The translations under genes were made by a program, and so were the position numbers. Positions 12,780 to 26,815 of a stretch of 64,000 nucleotides of DNA are shown here, piece by piece. This DNA is from Trochalopteron elliotii (lineage: Eukaryota; Chordata; Aves; Passeriformes; Leiothrichidae), in the NCBI GenBank assembly GCA_024734555.1, contig JANPWX010000537.1, positions 654,741 to 718,740 on the forward strand, given 5' to 3'. Positions within the stretch are counted from its first letter, which is position 1; each line of letters opens with the position of its first letter. The notes below the pieces were generated by a model, which had not been told where the DNA came from, did not search any database, and saw nothing but the letters and a program-made list of their open reading frames with translations.

Positions 12780-13085
12780 AACTACATCTCAGCATCTGCT
12801 GACTGAGCTGACACACCCAAGGCATTCAATTATCTCACAACAGCCACACGCCCTGTTGTGTTTTGCTTTGCACTTAATACAGTCACTTGGTGACATTTAA
12901 ATGCAGGCTAATTATAAACACTTTTCATACACAACTGTTCCATAATCTAACTCCTATGCATATTCATGTTGAATCTGGTTTACATACAGAGTCATCACTG
13001 GAATAATTGTGATTAAAAACTATGGCACAGTTATTACACTGATTAACCTCCATTAGACTCCCATCCATTACACAGTAGTTCTTGA
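12780..13085. promoter_or_regulatory. Candidate conserved non-coding element
   Basis: This non-repetitive block is dense in TAAT/ATTA homeodomain cores ('ggctaattataaac', 'ggaataattgtgattaaaaac', 'cactgattaacctccattagac'). It also has a POU/octamer-like 'atgcatattcatg' near 12957. It lacks repeats and frames. Such density is typical of vertebrate developmental enhancers, but I infer this from composition only. AT-rich DNA gives TAAT cores by chance, so confidence is low. Confidence 0.25.
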
Positions 13086-14547
13086 TCCTTCATAAATATT
13101 TTTTCTTCGACATTCTATTTATTTTTCAGCATGTTATTTGATTAAACTTATACAAAAAACAGATTTGTGAACTTTTTAGAATGGGAATTTGTTTAAGTTA
13201 TGTTCTTTATATACAATATATATTTTAACAGTTGCTTCTTTCAGTTTTTCTATTTGATTAAAAAAGTCAGCTATTAAAGTTTGAAAAAGTAGAGCACTGT
13301 GGCTTTTGTCTAAGCTAGAGAATATCACACTTCCAAATTGTTTTTACCTTTAAGCTAAATCACTGCATATTGAATGAAAAACATTTTTTTTTGTGCAACA
13401 GAATGCTTTGCAATCGATGCCAAAAAATAAATCAGCCAAATTATATTATCTTTTGCTTAAAAGTTCTATAAATCAAGAGGCCTAGATGCATAGTTTAATA
13501 ACACTATGTTGCAACTTTAACAAGGACTACATTTGTCTTTAAGTCCGCATGATAGTGAAAGCTTAATATGAAAAACTTTTGTCTAGCACAAGTGATTTGA
13601 AGATGTTTTGCTCCATGCATGTGAACTCAGCAGGTGATTCTTGCCTATCTTTGATGTCAAACAGCACAAAACTTCAGTGAGTAGTAGCTTCAGAAATGCA
13701 ATAGACATAGCTGAGTCTTCATATGAAGCTCATGCTTGAACTACATCAGAAGAACTGACATCTATTATGGTGAGCAAAGACAAGTGTTTGAAAAGAGATT
13801 CAAACAGAAGTGTCAGAATTTACAGTGCATAGTTTTATATAAGTTGATTTTAACCAAGCATATCTCTATGAACTCTGCAGGATAGAAAAGAAATTTCAAA
13901 AGGCAGAGAAATTGTTGTCATCTAAGGGCATGGAATGTTTTAATAGCTTAAGGAAGAACATTTCTGAAAGGTTATATGGTGATCCATTTACTTTGACTGA
14001 GTAATAAGGCTCATCATTGTCACGGTGAGGTTTTTAACCCTTAGAACAATGAAAATGTTTCAAATGTATTGCCAGAATTAAAAAGCTGAAAGTAATTGGC
14101 TCTTTCAGAGATTTTTAGTCTCTTCAAATACACATTTCCCATTAAGATATATGAATAAATAAAATGCACTTTTTCATTCACCATAGGTCTGACCTGGAGT
14201 CTCTTGCTTCAGTCTAGAATATGACATACCTTAGGATAAGGACTTGCACTTACATATCATCACTTTTAAGGCAAGAACATTTAGGCAAGACTTCCATTAA
14301 AGACCATTACATTTGTTTATTGTCTTTCTTCCATTTATTAATTTTCTTTCCTTGTCCGGAATACATACATCCCCACATGCATTACATGGCACAGGAAAGA
14401 AACCCCTTTGTAGTAGTGTAGTTTGTTTGAAACTCTGTCCTACAGGATTACTTACAGTAGTGCTCTGAAGCTATCCCCAAGGAGTACTGTGTCATGAAAC
14501 AATCTAATTGTCCTTCTGGAAATGCTTCTTCTTTTGTTAAAAACAGG
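13086..14547. other. Non-coding DNA, nothing recognised
   Basis: AT-rich sequence with short A and T runs. No gene, RNA or named repeat is seen. Confidence 0.65.
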
Positions 14548-14548
14548 A

Positions 14549-14610
14549 GGGGGGGGAAAGGCTGATAATTATTATTATTATTAATAATAATAATAATAAT
14601 AACAATAATA
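14549..14610. repeat. G8 run plus palindromic ATT/AAT microsatellite
   Basis: A run of eight G (14549-14556) precedes an (ATT)n block (about 14567-14583) that switches to (AAT)n up to 14610. The two halves are reverse complements, so the tract can form a hairpin. The minus-strand frame across it encodes Ile and Asn runs and is an artefact. Confidence 0.9.
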
Positions 14611-17600
14611 GGCAGAACTCCAAGGCAAGAACTCCTTGGCTGGAGCACGCAAAGCAAGAATATAATGATTTTTCTAACTGGTAATCAATAATAGGTAGGA
14701 ATGGGATTTTTCTTTAGGTTTTCTTAATTTGCAAGTAAAATGTATGAGAAGATAGTTGTTAATTACTATGAATTAAAGTTTATTGACTGTTTTTTTTCTT
14801 AATTTCCCTACTTTCTATAGGCATATAAAATCTCTAGCTTTTAGGGAAAAAAAATAAAAAAGACCAATTGGATTGAGCTTTGTTTTGACTTTGGACTATA
14901 AGTCTTTAGAGGCCAATTTGTTTAAGGCTGTGGACTGTACTGCTGTACTGTATTCAGATGCCTCTTCACCCCATGAATGAGCTAATAATTTAATTACAAT
15001 ATAAGCAAGTTAGTCCATACTACATTTACTTGGAAAGTCACTTGAAGGCGTCTCACACTGTATTGAGAGATAGTTAAACTTCCTGCCTGGAAAGCACAAT
15101 TAATGATAAAGAGTTGTCTAAGTCTTAATTTTATAACATATATTTTCCATGTTGTCTTTTTTTTTTTTTTTTGCTTAAATCTGTATGTAACATAAGGTAC
15201 ACCAAAGAGTTGTGAAACTCTTCTCTACCTAAACACCTTTTTGGTCTACCAGGTAAAATTATGTAGTAATTAAAATTACTTTGTTTTAGAATAAACCATT
15301 AAAGACAAATTGGATCAAAATACAAATCTGCACTGAGACATGATATAACATTTTCATAGGTTGCTAGATAATCCTCACAATATCCTATCATTTTAACATA
15401 TTGAAGTCTGTGTAAAATGCAGCAAGGGGTTTTGAAATGTTTTGGGCCTGTTTGAAGGTACTGTGGGGTTTTTTTGCAAGATTCCTCCTAGTTATAACTA
15501 GTATGGATGTGAGACTGGAATGTATGTGGCATCTTTAGAACATGGAAAGATTTTTAGAAAGTGAGCCTGATCCCAGAATAGGTTGTTGATAGGGTCTCAA
15601 GATAAAGCCCGTCACAGAATTCCCTGTCTTTCCCTCTCAGGAAAACACAAGAAAAAAAAAAAAATCCCTTAAATTACTTCATAGAGATATTTTGCAAAAC
15701 ACCAAGAAAGAAAAAAATCACACAGATGTCACATACAGCTCCAATGCTATGCGCAGTCTTAGTTCTGGTTTAAGGCATGGAAACTTGAGGAGTAATAAAT
15801 TGTTTCTAAGTTTAGGTAGCAATAAGAGTGTCTTTATAACAACACACTCTGTTTCTGTTCCTTAATTGAAAAGCAAAGAGAGGAAAGCGTTGTCACACTG
15901 TTCCTTTATCTTTGTACTAAAACATCACAATTTCTTTCCGGCAAATGCTCTCTTCCTAAGAAAAGTAAGGCTGGCTGATTTGAAGTTATATAATTTTTTA
16001 AATGTTGGCTGGAAATTCTGTTATGGGATTAACTTCACAAAACTACTGGAAGAAGATGATGACCTTTCTAGCCTCAGGCTGGGTCCAGGAACACATGGGA
16101 TCTCTCCCATCCTTATTCCCAGTCTGGAAGACATTTCCTGTATCCCTGTGAGAGTTCCTAACCACCATCTTATACAATACCTTTGGAAAGGTTATTCTTC
16201 AACTTTCTTCCACAAATATTTCATATTATATGGAAGAGTGAAGAGACTCAGTTACCTCATGTACACACATTCATAAATAGTGTGCTTAGAGAAAGAGGGA
16301 CTGCTCTGGCACTGTTTTAGTGCCCTTTCCTTTGCCTTCATGCATCTGAAATAGAGACTGAATACAATGTACCTTTTAAACATTTTTCCTTTATAAACCA
16401 GAAAAGCACAGTAAAAAATTAAGTGCAATGTAGCTGATAGCCTCATTGACTCCATTAACGTGAGACACTTTATTTCTAACAGCAGTTATTTGAGAACTTT
16501 CTAGGCTACCAAGAATTCAAAAGATAATGGATAATCACCAAGCCTGGGGTATAATGGGGTATAATGTCTATTCTTTCCACAAATGGTCTCTTACCTGGAA
16601 AACTTGCCATAAAAGTCCCGAGGGAAAAAGTTCCCCCTCTTGGACTTGAAATACTGGCCTGCTGGTTTTCTGGAGTTTTCTAGACTTATGACAGTATTAT
16701 CTGACCTACTTATTGAGGTCTTGGAGATCCCTGGATGACCAAATACCTTTCAAGGGGACACTGTACTTCAGTTTAAGAGGTGCATAACTAAACAGTACAT
16801 CATTAACTGAATCCAGGTCACTGTCTTGGATTCAGGTGAACAAAGATATTCAAAAACCTCCTATTATAGGAATGTCATTGCTAAAATATATGTATCTTAA
16901 AGTGAAGCATTCACATTTCATTATTAGGCCTTTTCCTTTTTAGTAGACCTTATCTTCAAGTTTTATTAAAAATGGTAACATGCTTTAAATGTCTACTAGT
17001 GTATCTCTGATTATAATGGAAGGGCTACAAAAATCCTTCCAATAGCCACATGAATAGCAAAACAATTATACTCAGTAAAATTGCAATTAATACTGAGTGA
17101 ATTAATATTGAAATGAATCTTAGAACAAAATTGCAAACAAGGATGTTCATCTTAATCTACATTGGGCCAAATAATTAAAAATTTCTGGAACAATTTTTCA
17201 TAAAATTGATGGGCAATTTTGCTTTGAAATGATGATAAAGCTGGGTCACAGTACTTTCAATTGCTTATGTGAACACCTTAAACTGAAAACCCATGAAAAC
17301 TTTTGTTTCAGAGGGAAGGAAGTTGAAAGATAAGCACATGGGGATGACTGTAGGAGATATTTATGTTTTGTCCACCTGCGTGTCCAACAACTGTTCTCTT
17401 GAAGATTGTATCTAGAACAGAGAAACATTTAAAATACATAATGAAAAAACATACTGCATGAAACATTAAATTAACTTAGCAATAAATACAAGAGATATTA
17501 CTAACAAAACTTTGAAATGTAAAAACAGAAATGGATTTATGAATAAACAAAGAAAATTAGGGGGGGCATTATTTGTGGTTGTTGGAGGTACAGGGTTGTT

Positions 17601-20600
17601 AGTTTGAGTTTTATTTTTCTGGTTTGTTGTATTTTTTTAAATAGAGTTCAATGCTCTAACTTTAGAGGTCCTTGCTACAGATATCTGCATAACCAAGAAT
17701 TGTTTATATAGTTTATATTCCCTTTGTAATTCCCTGTTTTAGAGTATGACTAATCTTGTCTCAAGAGAGTTATGAAATATAAGTCAAATTAATTACTCTC
17801 TAGACCATCTATTTCTTTCCATGAGCATACAAGGACTTCAGTTGCTCAAGTGGAGAACTTTCACAATAAATGAGATGAATCCCACTCTCTATGAAACAAA
17901 ATTTGCATGACTAATATATGTGATGCTTTTGGCATAGTCCTGTTAATTCTGACCTAAGAAGAATGTCTAGGAGAGCAGTGAGTCCTTCTGGACCTTGGCT
18001 GAGGATTGAATGGTAAGACCATGGGAAAAGAGCCTGATTGCAGGGGGAAGACTCTTGTCTTATGAGGGTATGTCCTTATGTAGAGAATTTTTGTGAGCCT
18101 TCTGAGGTAAGAGGCACTTGATTTTTATCTGTCCTGAAACCAAACAATTTGAACCAACCATACATGAAATATAATGGGAGAAGAGTTGCAATTTTTGTCT
18201 ACACATTTCAGCCTGTTTTGGTGTGTTTTCTGCTAGACTTAAACTTTTTCTAAACACTGCTGAATTATTTGCATAGAAATAAAGACAGAAATGTTAGGAT
18301 ATTATTATTATTATGTCATTATTCACTCCAAAATGCTAAGATGGGACTCTCTCTTTTAAGAATAACCACCTAAAAGTTAGGCATCTAGTCTGCTAGGCTT
18401 AAATGTCAACAGACATACTCCCTTACCATAAAATAGATATTTAAATATGTGTAATGACTTGTTTTCCTAATATGCCCATCTCTCACCCAACAAAAATACT
18501 GCAGGAGTTTCATATCAGTATCTAGTAAAGTATTAGATGAATAATTTCTAGCTGCAATTAAGTGAAAGGAGGGTATCGTTCAAGGAACTTAATGAAAGCT
18601 AAGGTTGCAAAGGAAATTTTTATGGGTACTTGCTGTAGTCTTCAGAGCCTCCTACCCCTGATTCTCAATGCTTGCATGATGATTGTTCCCAAAAGGTTTA
18701 TTCTGGGTTGTGATATGAGGGACTCCATTAATCCTATATTTACTGAAGCTTTTTTGTTGTTTAGAATTTTTGGTGATTAATAGTAACATTATTGTTAACT
18801 ATGCCTTTGTTATTTTTTAATATTGAGAACAAAAATTAGTAATAATATAGTAAGACCATCATTATTGACCATTTTAAAGCAAATGCAGGTGTTCAAGACA
18901 TTGGTCTTTTTTTAAAGGACCTGTAAATATTATGAATGGTCAAATATGTATTCATAAAAGAAAACACTTTTTCTGAAAAAAGACTGCTAACCTAAGCAGT
19001 GAACCAAACAACAGATTAAAAAATGAACCTGGTTTTATCTTTATGTACATTATTGAATTTTTTCTATGGCTTTGCAGTAATTTGGGGGGGTTTGATTAAT
19101 TATGAAATCAGAACATTTATTTAGATATGCTAAATATAACAGAAATAAAATAAGAAGGTGATTTGCATGCACAAATGCCAATTTTAACACTTTAATAAGC
19201 ATTTTCAGTTTTTCTTCATATTGAAGTAACTGTATATTTTCATGAATAACATGTCCACAACATTTATCAGTGAAAGACAGTGCTTATTTCAGCAATGGCT
19301 GTTAACAATTATCCAAACCCAATATGCTTTCTTTTCAGTAGGTACACAGCTTTATATCAGAACTTAAAACTTATATTTTATTGTAGTAGAAGTTATTCCA
19401 CAGCTAAAATTCTCTATATCAAATATTTGGCCAAAGACAATTTTTACCAAGAAGTGTTCAGCAATTGGAAATGGAAGTTTACAATGGAAGTTTCACTACT
19501 GACTTAGTGACAGAAACACGAAGAAGCTATTATAATTTAACATGTAGAATGAACCTCCGTATATCCGTGGCAAATACAGACTTTGCTGCCTCAAGGGTTT
19601 GGCGTTTTTAGATAAAAAAGAATCAATGTCATTATACACAGTCTCTCTAGAGCATCATAATTATTCTGCATGCATACAATATTTATTTAAAACTTAAAAT
19701 TAAACTTCAAGAGGTGGTCATTTGAAAGCTGGCAGTGAGTGAACGGATTCTGTCTCCATAAAAAAGAGAATATTTCTTCTAAAAGTTAAGAAGTAGATCA
19801 AAACGGTCTTTCCAGTAACTGACACTTTAGTCATACAGATGCTTTTTATGTGTCAGATTTATTAATAAAGAAGGTCCATGGGAATGAACAGAAGAAAATC
19901 TTGAGGATGTGACTGTCAGTTTTTGATATGTCAGGTATAATTTTGTAACTGTGATTTTTGGATAGCAGTACACACACAGCATTGTACTGATGTTTGTGTA
20001 CTTCTTTGTACTATTTCATTTGTGATGACTGAGAAAGAAGATGAGGCGGAGATGTTTTGATACAGGATTGAAACTTGAAACTGCAGTCCTTCAATTTGAA
20101 CAGCATTCCTTTTTCATCTTTCTTTTCATGTTACCTTTTTAACTTTTGCTACTGATGTAAAGAAAAAAAGAAAATTTGAAAAGATGCCAGGTGTTGGTTC
20201 TTATCTAGGTGAAAGATCACAGAAATTGAGAAAAAAGTATAGTTTTATTTTGTCATCATAACAGAATTATGAGACAGATCAAATACTTGTCAACAACAAG
20301 TGTTTGTCCTCCAAAAGCCAACACAGAATAATTTAATGTATGATATCCCTTCCTATTGCTCAAAGAAAATATGCACATTATTAGAATTAGCTGAAAGTGT
20401 AATATTTTGGTGCTGCTATTCTGCAAATAATAACATCTTCTTTGGCTACTCTTTGTGTACACTGGAGATTTAACTTATCAAAGTGCGTACAGCAAAGAAT
20501 TGCAAAAGAATATCACAGTGCACCACCTGAAGAAAAAGAATGGTCTTTTCCCCCTTTTTCATGCTATTCATCTTATAGAGCATGTTATGTTAGAAGGAAG

Positions 20601-22667
20601 AAGAACAAAGTCCCTATTTTTCAACAAATTTCTGTCAGTTGAAAGCTTGATTTATTTTGATTGCAAAAGCGCTTTATAAACAATCCTTTTATTCATGGAT
20701 TTATTAACACACATCGAGGATGCTGTTTCAGTATTGAACAGCAGTACTCAGGATTCTGAAGTCAGGCCTCTGCCTAAGGGTTTTATTGTTTCAACTCATA
20801 AACAGAAGCAAGGGCCAACACTGTAGGAATTCTAGTGACCTGAAACCTGCTCCTTCATCTGTAAGCAAGAACAGCATGACAACAAGAAAAGTTCCTCTCA
20901 TTACCCAATAGATTACTATAATTAATGTTTGAATGCAGTGAAACTGTTCACTGTCATGCATCAAAACTGCTACTTCTGTTCATATTCCTTATGATTAAAC
21001 TCTTCTTTTTCTCATGCACCTTGTACAGAAGTTATCCCTTGTTTAGCTTATGAGAATTTCTTTTCAGAAAAAGGTGATAAATGCATTTTAGAGATGATAT
21101 TTTTTCCAATTTTGTAGGTTCTTAAGGCTCTTCCTGCTTAACCCTTAAACTGTTCATGGTTCTCCATGTGGTGCTGGTTCAAACACATCTACTTTTGTAA
21201 ACATCAGTCAGAGCCCAGCTGCCCTGTATACTTAAGAAAAGTCAAAGTTCATTCGTTCAGTTTTTCCTTCCTTCCTTTTTTGTGAGATACAGCAGTCTAT
21301 TAATTCACGTCAGTCTTCTAACATACAAGGTATCTGTTCCTTTCATCTAGCTCTACAGCCAAACAAAGATAAACACAGAGGGTGTCTTGGAAATTTCTTA
21401 AAATTGCACCAGGCTACTGTCATGTCTCCCCAGAATCATCTGTTTTTATAGGACATGAACAAAATACTGAGAACTAAGCTTGGATACAGGCAACTTTTTT
21501 CTGTACAAAAGCTGAGTTGATACAGTCTGATCAGTCAAAGTGACTAAGAGGAGCATCATGAGCTCCCCACACAGCCTACAGAACTGAGAAAATGGATATT
21601 AAATAATGGGATTGAGCAGCACTTAGAAATTGCAACACTTATAATCATTTTAAAAGAAGCCACTCAGCCTTTGCATATGTGCAGGCTTTCCCCAGACTCA
21701 GTTCTTCATTCCTTCAATTCTCCCCTCTGGATCCAGGAGTAGAGCTTGCCATTCACCAGGGAAATGTTCTGAGCCAGGTGCTCTTTTCCATGACTCCCTT
21801 AAGAATGCATGGCCAATCAAAGCCACTCTGCACTCCACATTCTTCCTCTTATGAAAGCTCTTATTCATTCTTGAATGCCTGCTTCTCATTTTTAGGAGCC
21901 CAGATGCCTTTTCCACTTTAGCCCTGACTCAATTTCAAGATTATTTAGTCTTGGCAGTGGTGTAGATGAGTGAGTAAGGAAGTGCCCTATTTGTGTTGTC
22001 ACACAAAAAATTAGTTTCTTTTGGCTCTGTGGAAAGAAAAGTCCCATCAGTTTTGGCTCTCTACTTGCTCCCTCTTCCTTCAGCTACTTAAAAATTTTCC
22101 TGGCTATCCATCCCATCTTGACTTCAGCCTCCTAGGCTGGCAGGGAGGGGAGGCTTTAGGCTGTAGGCATACTCATCCTTTTACTAGGTGTGGGGACTCA
22201 TATTAAAGGAGGGTACCTGAAGTCACAGTTTCTTCTAGCAGGACCTCTCCTACTCTTTGGATGTATAAAGGGTGATTACAGGGACTGCACAATACACCCC
22301 CCAACAGCACCTGTTTGCATGAAGAAATGTTTAGAGGGTAAGAAGACAATAAAACTGAAGGAGAAGGAAAGCTCTTCATGGATCTAGCTCCTGCTGGGTC
22401 TTAGGTCATGGTAGGTGGTCACCTGAAGTTTACTTCTCTGAACATTTCCCGTACAAATAAACATAATTGAAAATGAGGAAATCAAAGCAAACTCTGAGCT
22501 AAAAAATGACAAAGATATCTTGGAGCAATTTTCAAACTGCTTTGGGTGCTTTAGGAAACATGAATTTCTTACATGGAAGGAATTGTGACCTACTCTTTGA
22601 ATAAAACCAGAACTGGTTGCTCTAATTGCAACATTGTCTTTACAATATCTGTCTGTGTGTCAGGGCA
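14611..22667. other. Long AT-rich non-coding stretch
   Basis: No supported gene. Contents noticed: a 16-T run at 15157-15172; a short tandem of GGGGTATAAT near 16546-16566; an ATT run near 18301-18314; G runs near 17563 and 19085; a 'ccttccttccttttttt' stretch near 21267. A 136-codon plus-strand frame at 15866-16276 has no recognisable domain. A slightly more GC-rich part at 21.65-22.3 kb yields several overlapping frames on both strands, as expected by chance. Confidence 0.6.
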
Positions 22668-22683
22668 GTGTGTGTGTGTGTGT
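22668..22683. repeat. (GT)8 microsatellite
   Basis: Eight GT units, preceded 14 bp upstream by a shorter GT run. No other feature. Confidence 0.9.
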
Positions 22684-23244
22684 AACTGCAATCTTCCTGG
22701 CTTTGCCTTGCTGACATCCCTGCCAGTCAGCAGCTGCACATACCAGCCAGCCCTCTTTTATGCCAATCTGGTGGTGAGTGGTGCAGAAACATTTTAATTA
22801 ATGTTGAACTTCTTGAAGTTGAAGTGAAAACAATTACAGCTCAATTTTACTTTGCCTCCTCACTTTCATCACTTATATTCTCTCTTCCTCCTCCCTCTCC
22901 ATTAGAGAGCTTCATTTCACAGACTGTGAATTATAATCTAATTATTATATTTTAAAAAGGCAGACAAGGCACTGTTTCTTCATCTTTCAGTTAAAAAGCT
23001 CTGAAATAACAAAGGAAAAGCTCTTTCCTTCTTGAGTGCCAGGAGCATAGAGTCATTCCCATCACAGACATTGCATTCTTCCCCATCTGTGACTTTTTTT
23101 TTCTTTCTTTTTTTATACAGAAGGGATCGCATCTTTCCCTTAACAACTGTTTGCACACCAGACTCAGAGAAAGTTCACAGTACACAACACATGTACATTG
23201 GATATGTAAGTGAAGTGATCTGTAGCACAGCTAATTAGACCTAA

Positions 23245-23670
23245 ATTCTTGATTTACTATTTATAAAACAAAATTGATTATTACTTCATCAACAACATTT
23301 AAAGCATCATTAAGAGAGGTCTGCTCCAGCAGCCTCAGGTTAAATTTTTTAACAAGCACTTTAGTTGCTAATCTGTGTTATTGCCAACATATGTAAACTT
23401 CCTAATGCTAATTGCATTCAGCTGTGAATCAAACAATGTCTAATTCTCTTCAGGATTAATTATGCACATGTGCTGCCTGCATTCCTAAACATGGTTCTCA
23501 TAAATAATAAGAGATATAGCTAGGCAGATGGGATTTTTCCAACTAAATGATCTGTTTATCATGAATAAAACAATTGACATATACTAGACTTCTAATGCAA
23601 AGTCACCACAACATTCCCATGTTTTTTAATCATAAATAATTGCTGCGACAGTTGTTTGTGTGAACACGTT
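23245..23670. promoter_or_regulatory. Candidate conserved developmental enhancer-like block
   Basis: About 420 bp without repeats or frames is dense in transcription-factor-like sites. Homeodomain cores include 'cctaatgctaattgcattc' and 'aggattaattatgcac'. E-boxes CAGCTG and CACATGTG lie within one 100-bp span (about 23420-23475). SOX-like 'aacaatg', and forkhead/POU-like 'cataaataat' and 'aatgcaaag', are also present. Spacing and complexity resemble vertebrate ultraconserved non-coding elements. This is a composition-based inference; cross-species alignment is needed to confirm it. Confidence 0.35.
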
Positions 23671-26544
23671 TTTGTACAGCCAAGCACTAAGAAGCATGTC
23701 CTTCAGTAAGCACTCTTACCTTTGTGTGCACCTTTCTTTCTTCTTTCTTTTTCATCTTTTTTGATTTGAAGGTGCATAACAGAGTGGTTTATATCCTGTG
23801 TTTGATGAATGAGCTAAAAGTCTCCACTAAAAGTACAAGTTTTGTAAGCCCCAGGGAAGTCTGGTTTAAGTACAGAGCAGGAAAAATTGCTAAAGTGTTA
23901 TGTATTCTGCTTGTTTCAGGAAGAAGCAATGAGTTTCTGGCATCCAGAGCCAACCTTGGCAGTATCTCTCTTTAGAATTTCTTTTTTATTAGTCCAAAAG
24001 GGCTGATAATTAACTGAATTTGTAAAATTAACTTGAAAAATAACTTCCAATGCTGAGTACATGGCAAGTAGAAATAACTATTTTAAAATGACTTTTGACA
24101 GCAACAGAAGAATTTTTTCTCTAAAAGGGGGAGACAATTTTTTTCTATCATTCCTTTTAATGAAGATATCTTCTTTTAAATAGAATTTAAAATTGAGCTG
24201 CAGCAAGCAACTCCATAGCATGTGTCTTCTCATATGACACAGATGCCTTGGTTTCCACTGAAAAGGACTTACATGGAAAATGCATCAGAACAGCAAGGAT
24301 TTGATACTAGTAGAGGCTTATAAAATTGTACTGTTCAACTATATATTATTGCACCCATTATTTTCTGTCTTACTGTAGAATGTTTTAATTAGCCCTGATG
24401 GTTCAGGTTGATTTGAATTTTATATTGAGTCAGTATTTTTTATTTCCTTTATTTATCCTAAAACAAAATTTGAAATAGTGTGATATTAAAGAAAGGTATT
24501 AGACTAATAGGTTAAGTGTCTGAAGTCTTTCAGTTTCACAATAGGTGGGACACACTTAATCCCTGGCAATATGCCCTTAAACTTCTTTTTCAGATGCCAG
24601 TTGTTGATGTGAAGAAGTGGTTGAGCACCTGTGCCTCATTAACTCATCATTTCTCAGTTGAGCCTAGCAAGAGGGGTTATCAATTGGTATAATGGTTTTT
24701 ATAATAAGAACACCTGTCCACTAGTCACTGTACCTAGATCATCAGCTAATTTCATAAGGCCATCAAAAACTCAGTTGGTTATCATTGATGACCTTTGCTG
24801 AATTTCAGCTTGTGACATTGAGATGAAAAGCTATGCTTCATATTACTAGTCAGTGAGTCAGCCTGCCCTTGGCTCAGTTTGGGCAAGATAAAACTTGATG
24901 AAGCTGTGGCTTATCTGTGTTAAAGTGAGATTCTAACGTGACAAAATGCTTGATAATCTGGAAAACACATTTTAAATAGCTTGAACAGCTTTATTACAAA
25001 AGGAGACATTTTCTGGTCTTTGAAATCAGATAATTCATGATAATAGCATGTAGCTAAAAGAATAAAAGCAACTGAAGAGCTGAGAGAACTGAAGCATCCA
25101 ACTGTTTCTCAGCAGTGGAGATTGCAGAAAATATGTTTAACAGTATAAGGTGCTGCTCCAGAGTGTGAGAGACAAGAGCATGTGAGTAAAACAATACCAT
25201 TGGGTGAGAGTACAATTTTCAGGGTAGTTATTTCTTGTTTGTTTGTACTTTTATACAAAGCCTAGGAGCTACGCTCATTTAAATTATTTGAAAACATCTC
25301 AGATGATTATTTACAAAAGAAAAATTCCTTTCAAGGGTTGAAAGAAGTCCAAGGCTTGTGTTTAGAGATTTGAAATTTCAAGTAAAGGTGAATTTTGCTT
25401 GCATTTCTGAAATTTAAAAATTACCTAAATCACTTTGCCATTAAAGGAACCAGATGGTATGTCTGAAAGGTCTTGCACCCCTGAAGATATTTGAGTTGTT
25501 GGACCTCCTTACCACTGGCCTGCTTCTCAGCCTGTAGTTCCCTCATGGGCAGACTAGCTACATACTCGTTTTATTTTGGGTATGGAAATTTGGCACCAGA
25601 CAGCATGAGTAACATCCTTTCACTGAGCAAAGGTGATGTACAGGGAAGAGATAAAGTGTTGTGTGGGGGAAAATACTACATTGTTTGTCAGTCAACAGCA
25701 AGACCTACCTACCTTTTCCTCTCTATTCCATCATAAAAACCTAAATTAAAATTAACTGTTAGCAAAATAATGTAGTCCCTGACAAGCAAAGTAATTTAAA
25801 TAAAAACATAATAAAACCCAGTCCACTGGTGTTTTTGCTAATTTTATTCACCTGCAAAATTAAATAATTCGATTGAGACTGTTCATCTGTATCCTGAAGT
25901 GTAATTGTTTTATGGGTTTAAAAGAAGGATTGTTGACATCATGTAGTCATTTTGAAAAATATAAACTGGAGTCCTTTAGGATGGAACTAACCTGGATTAT
26001 GTTCTCCAAAGCAAGACTGAAAGCATAACTACTGCAGACAGGTGTTGAACCCTTGAGCTATACAAGGACCAGTCTAAATTAACCGGTCTAATATTTCTCA
26101 TTGAAATATTCGCAATGTGGATGCGAGGTCCTCTACAACAGCTGTTTTGTTTTGCAGACCTAGTGCAAGGCCACACTGCTAATCCATGCACAGTCTGAAG
26201 GCCATGAAGTATACCATTCAGAAAATGCTGAACTTGGAAAGTTTATTGCAAGGGGGAGAAAAGCAGTTCACAGACTGGGATTCCACCCCATGTGGTTAAA
26301 TGTTGGCATCTTAAAGATAATTCAACAAGTCCTTTTGAAAATAGTTATCATCATTGGCAAAATAGACCTTGACACATTTTTATTTGTCTGAAAAAAGCTC
26401 TAGAAGATAATTTCATTGTTAATTTAGCACAGAAGTATAAAATTGTCACATGAGTATGAATGAAAGAGGAAGGTATCTTAAAAAAAATAAGAATTCATAC
26501 CCTTAGACTTTGTGCATCTAAACAAAACAGGACAAGGGAGATAG
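23671..26544. other. Non-coding DNA, nothing recognised
   Basis: No gene or named repeat. A weak tRNA-like patch on the minus strand near 25985-26065 was considered and rejected. Remaining frames are shorter than 85 codons. Confidence 0.6.
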
Positions 26545-26815
26545 TGCAGGCTCTGCGTGGGTGGTCTTGGACCCTATTTGACCCCATGGGTTCTTAGGCC
26601 ATGCTCACTGGAGCTGCCTGGGTGAGGCTTGGCCACACCCCTGGGCAGGGTCAGTGAGAAGGCACCAGGAAGGTCCCTCTCCATTTTCCATAGTCCTCCA
26701 CTTCTGCTGCAGCTGGCTTTTGTGTCCTTCAAACACTCCTGTGTGCCTTTGTGCTGCTTTCCACAGCATGGAGGTGCATGGGCTGCAGCACACTGCACAA
26801 CAGGTTTCAGATTAT
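26545..26815. other. GC-rich island in AT-rich surroundings, unassigned
   Basis: This roughly 270-bp block is clearly richer in G and C than its flanks and gives four overlapping frames of 62-87 codons on both strands. It has few CpGs, so it is not a CpG-island promoter. I recognise no CR1, LTR or exon in it. Its sharp contrast with the flanks could mean an old retroelement piece or a retrocopy, but no terminal repeats or poly-A tail are visible. Confidence 0.35.

Noticed and set aside
15866..16276. 136-codon plus-strand frame
   Set aside because: No domain, no codon bias, no splice or promoter support; expected by chance in 64 kb.
25985..26075. tRNA-like head on the minus strand ('tatagctcaaggg' with a distant 'ggttagttcc')
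   Set aside because: The A-box-like part is fair, but the B box is poor and about 75 bp away; no cloverleaf can be drawn.
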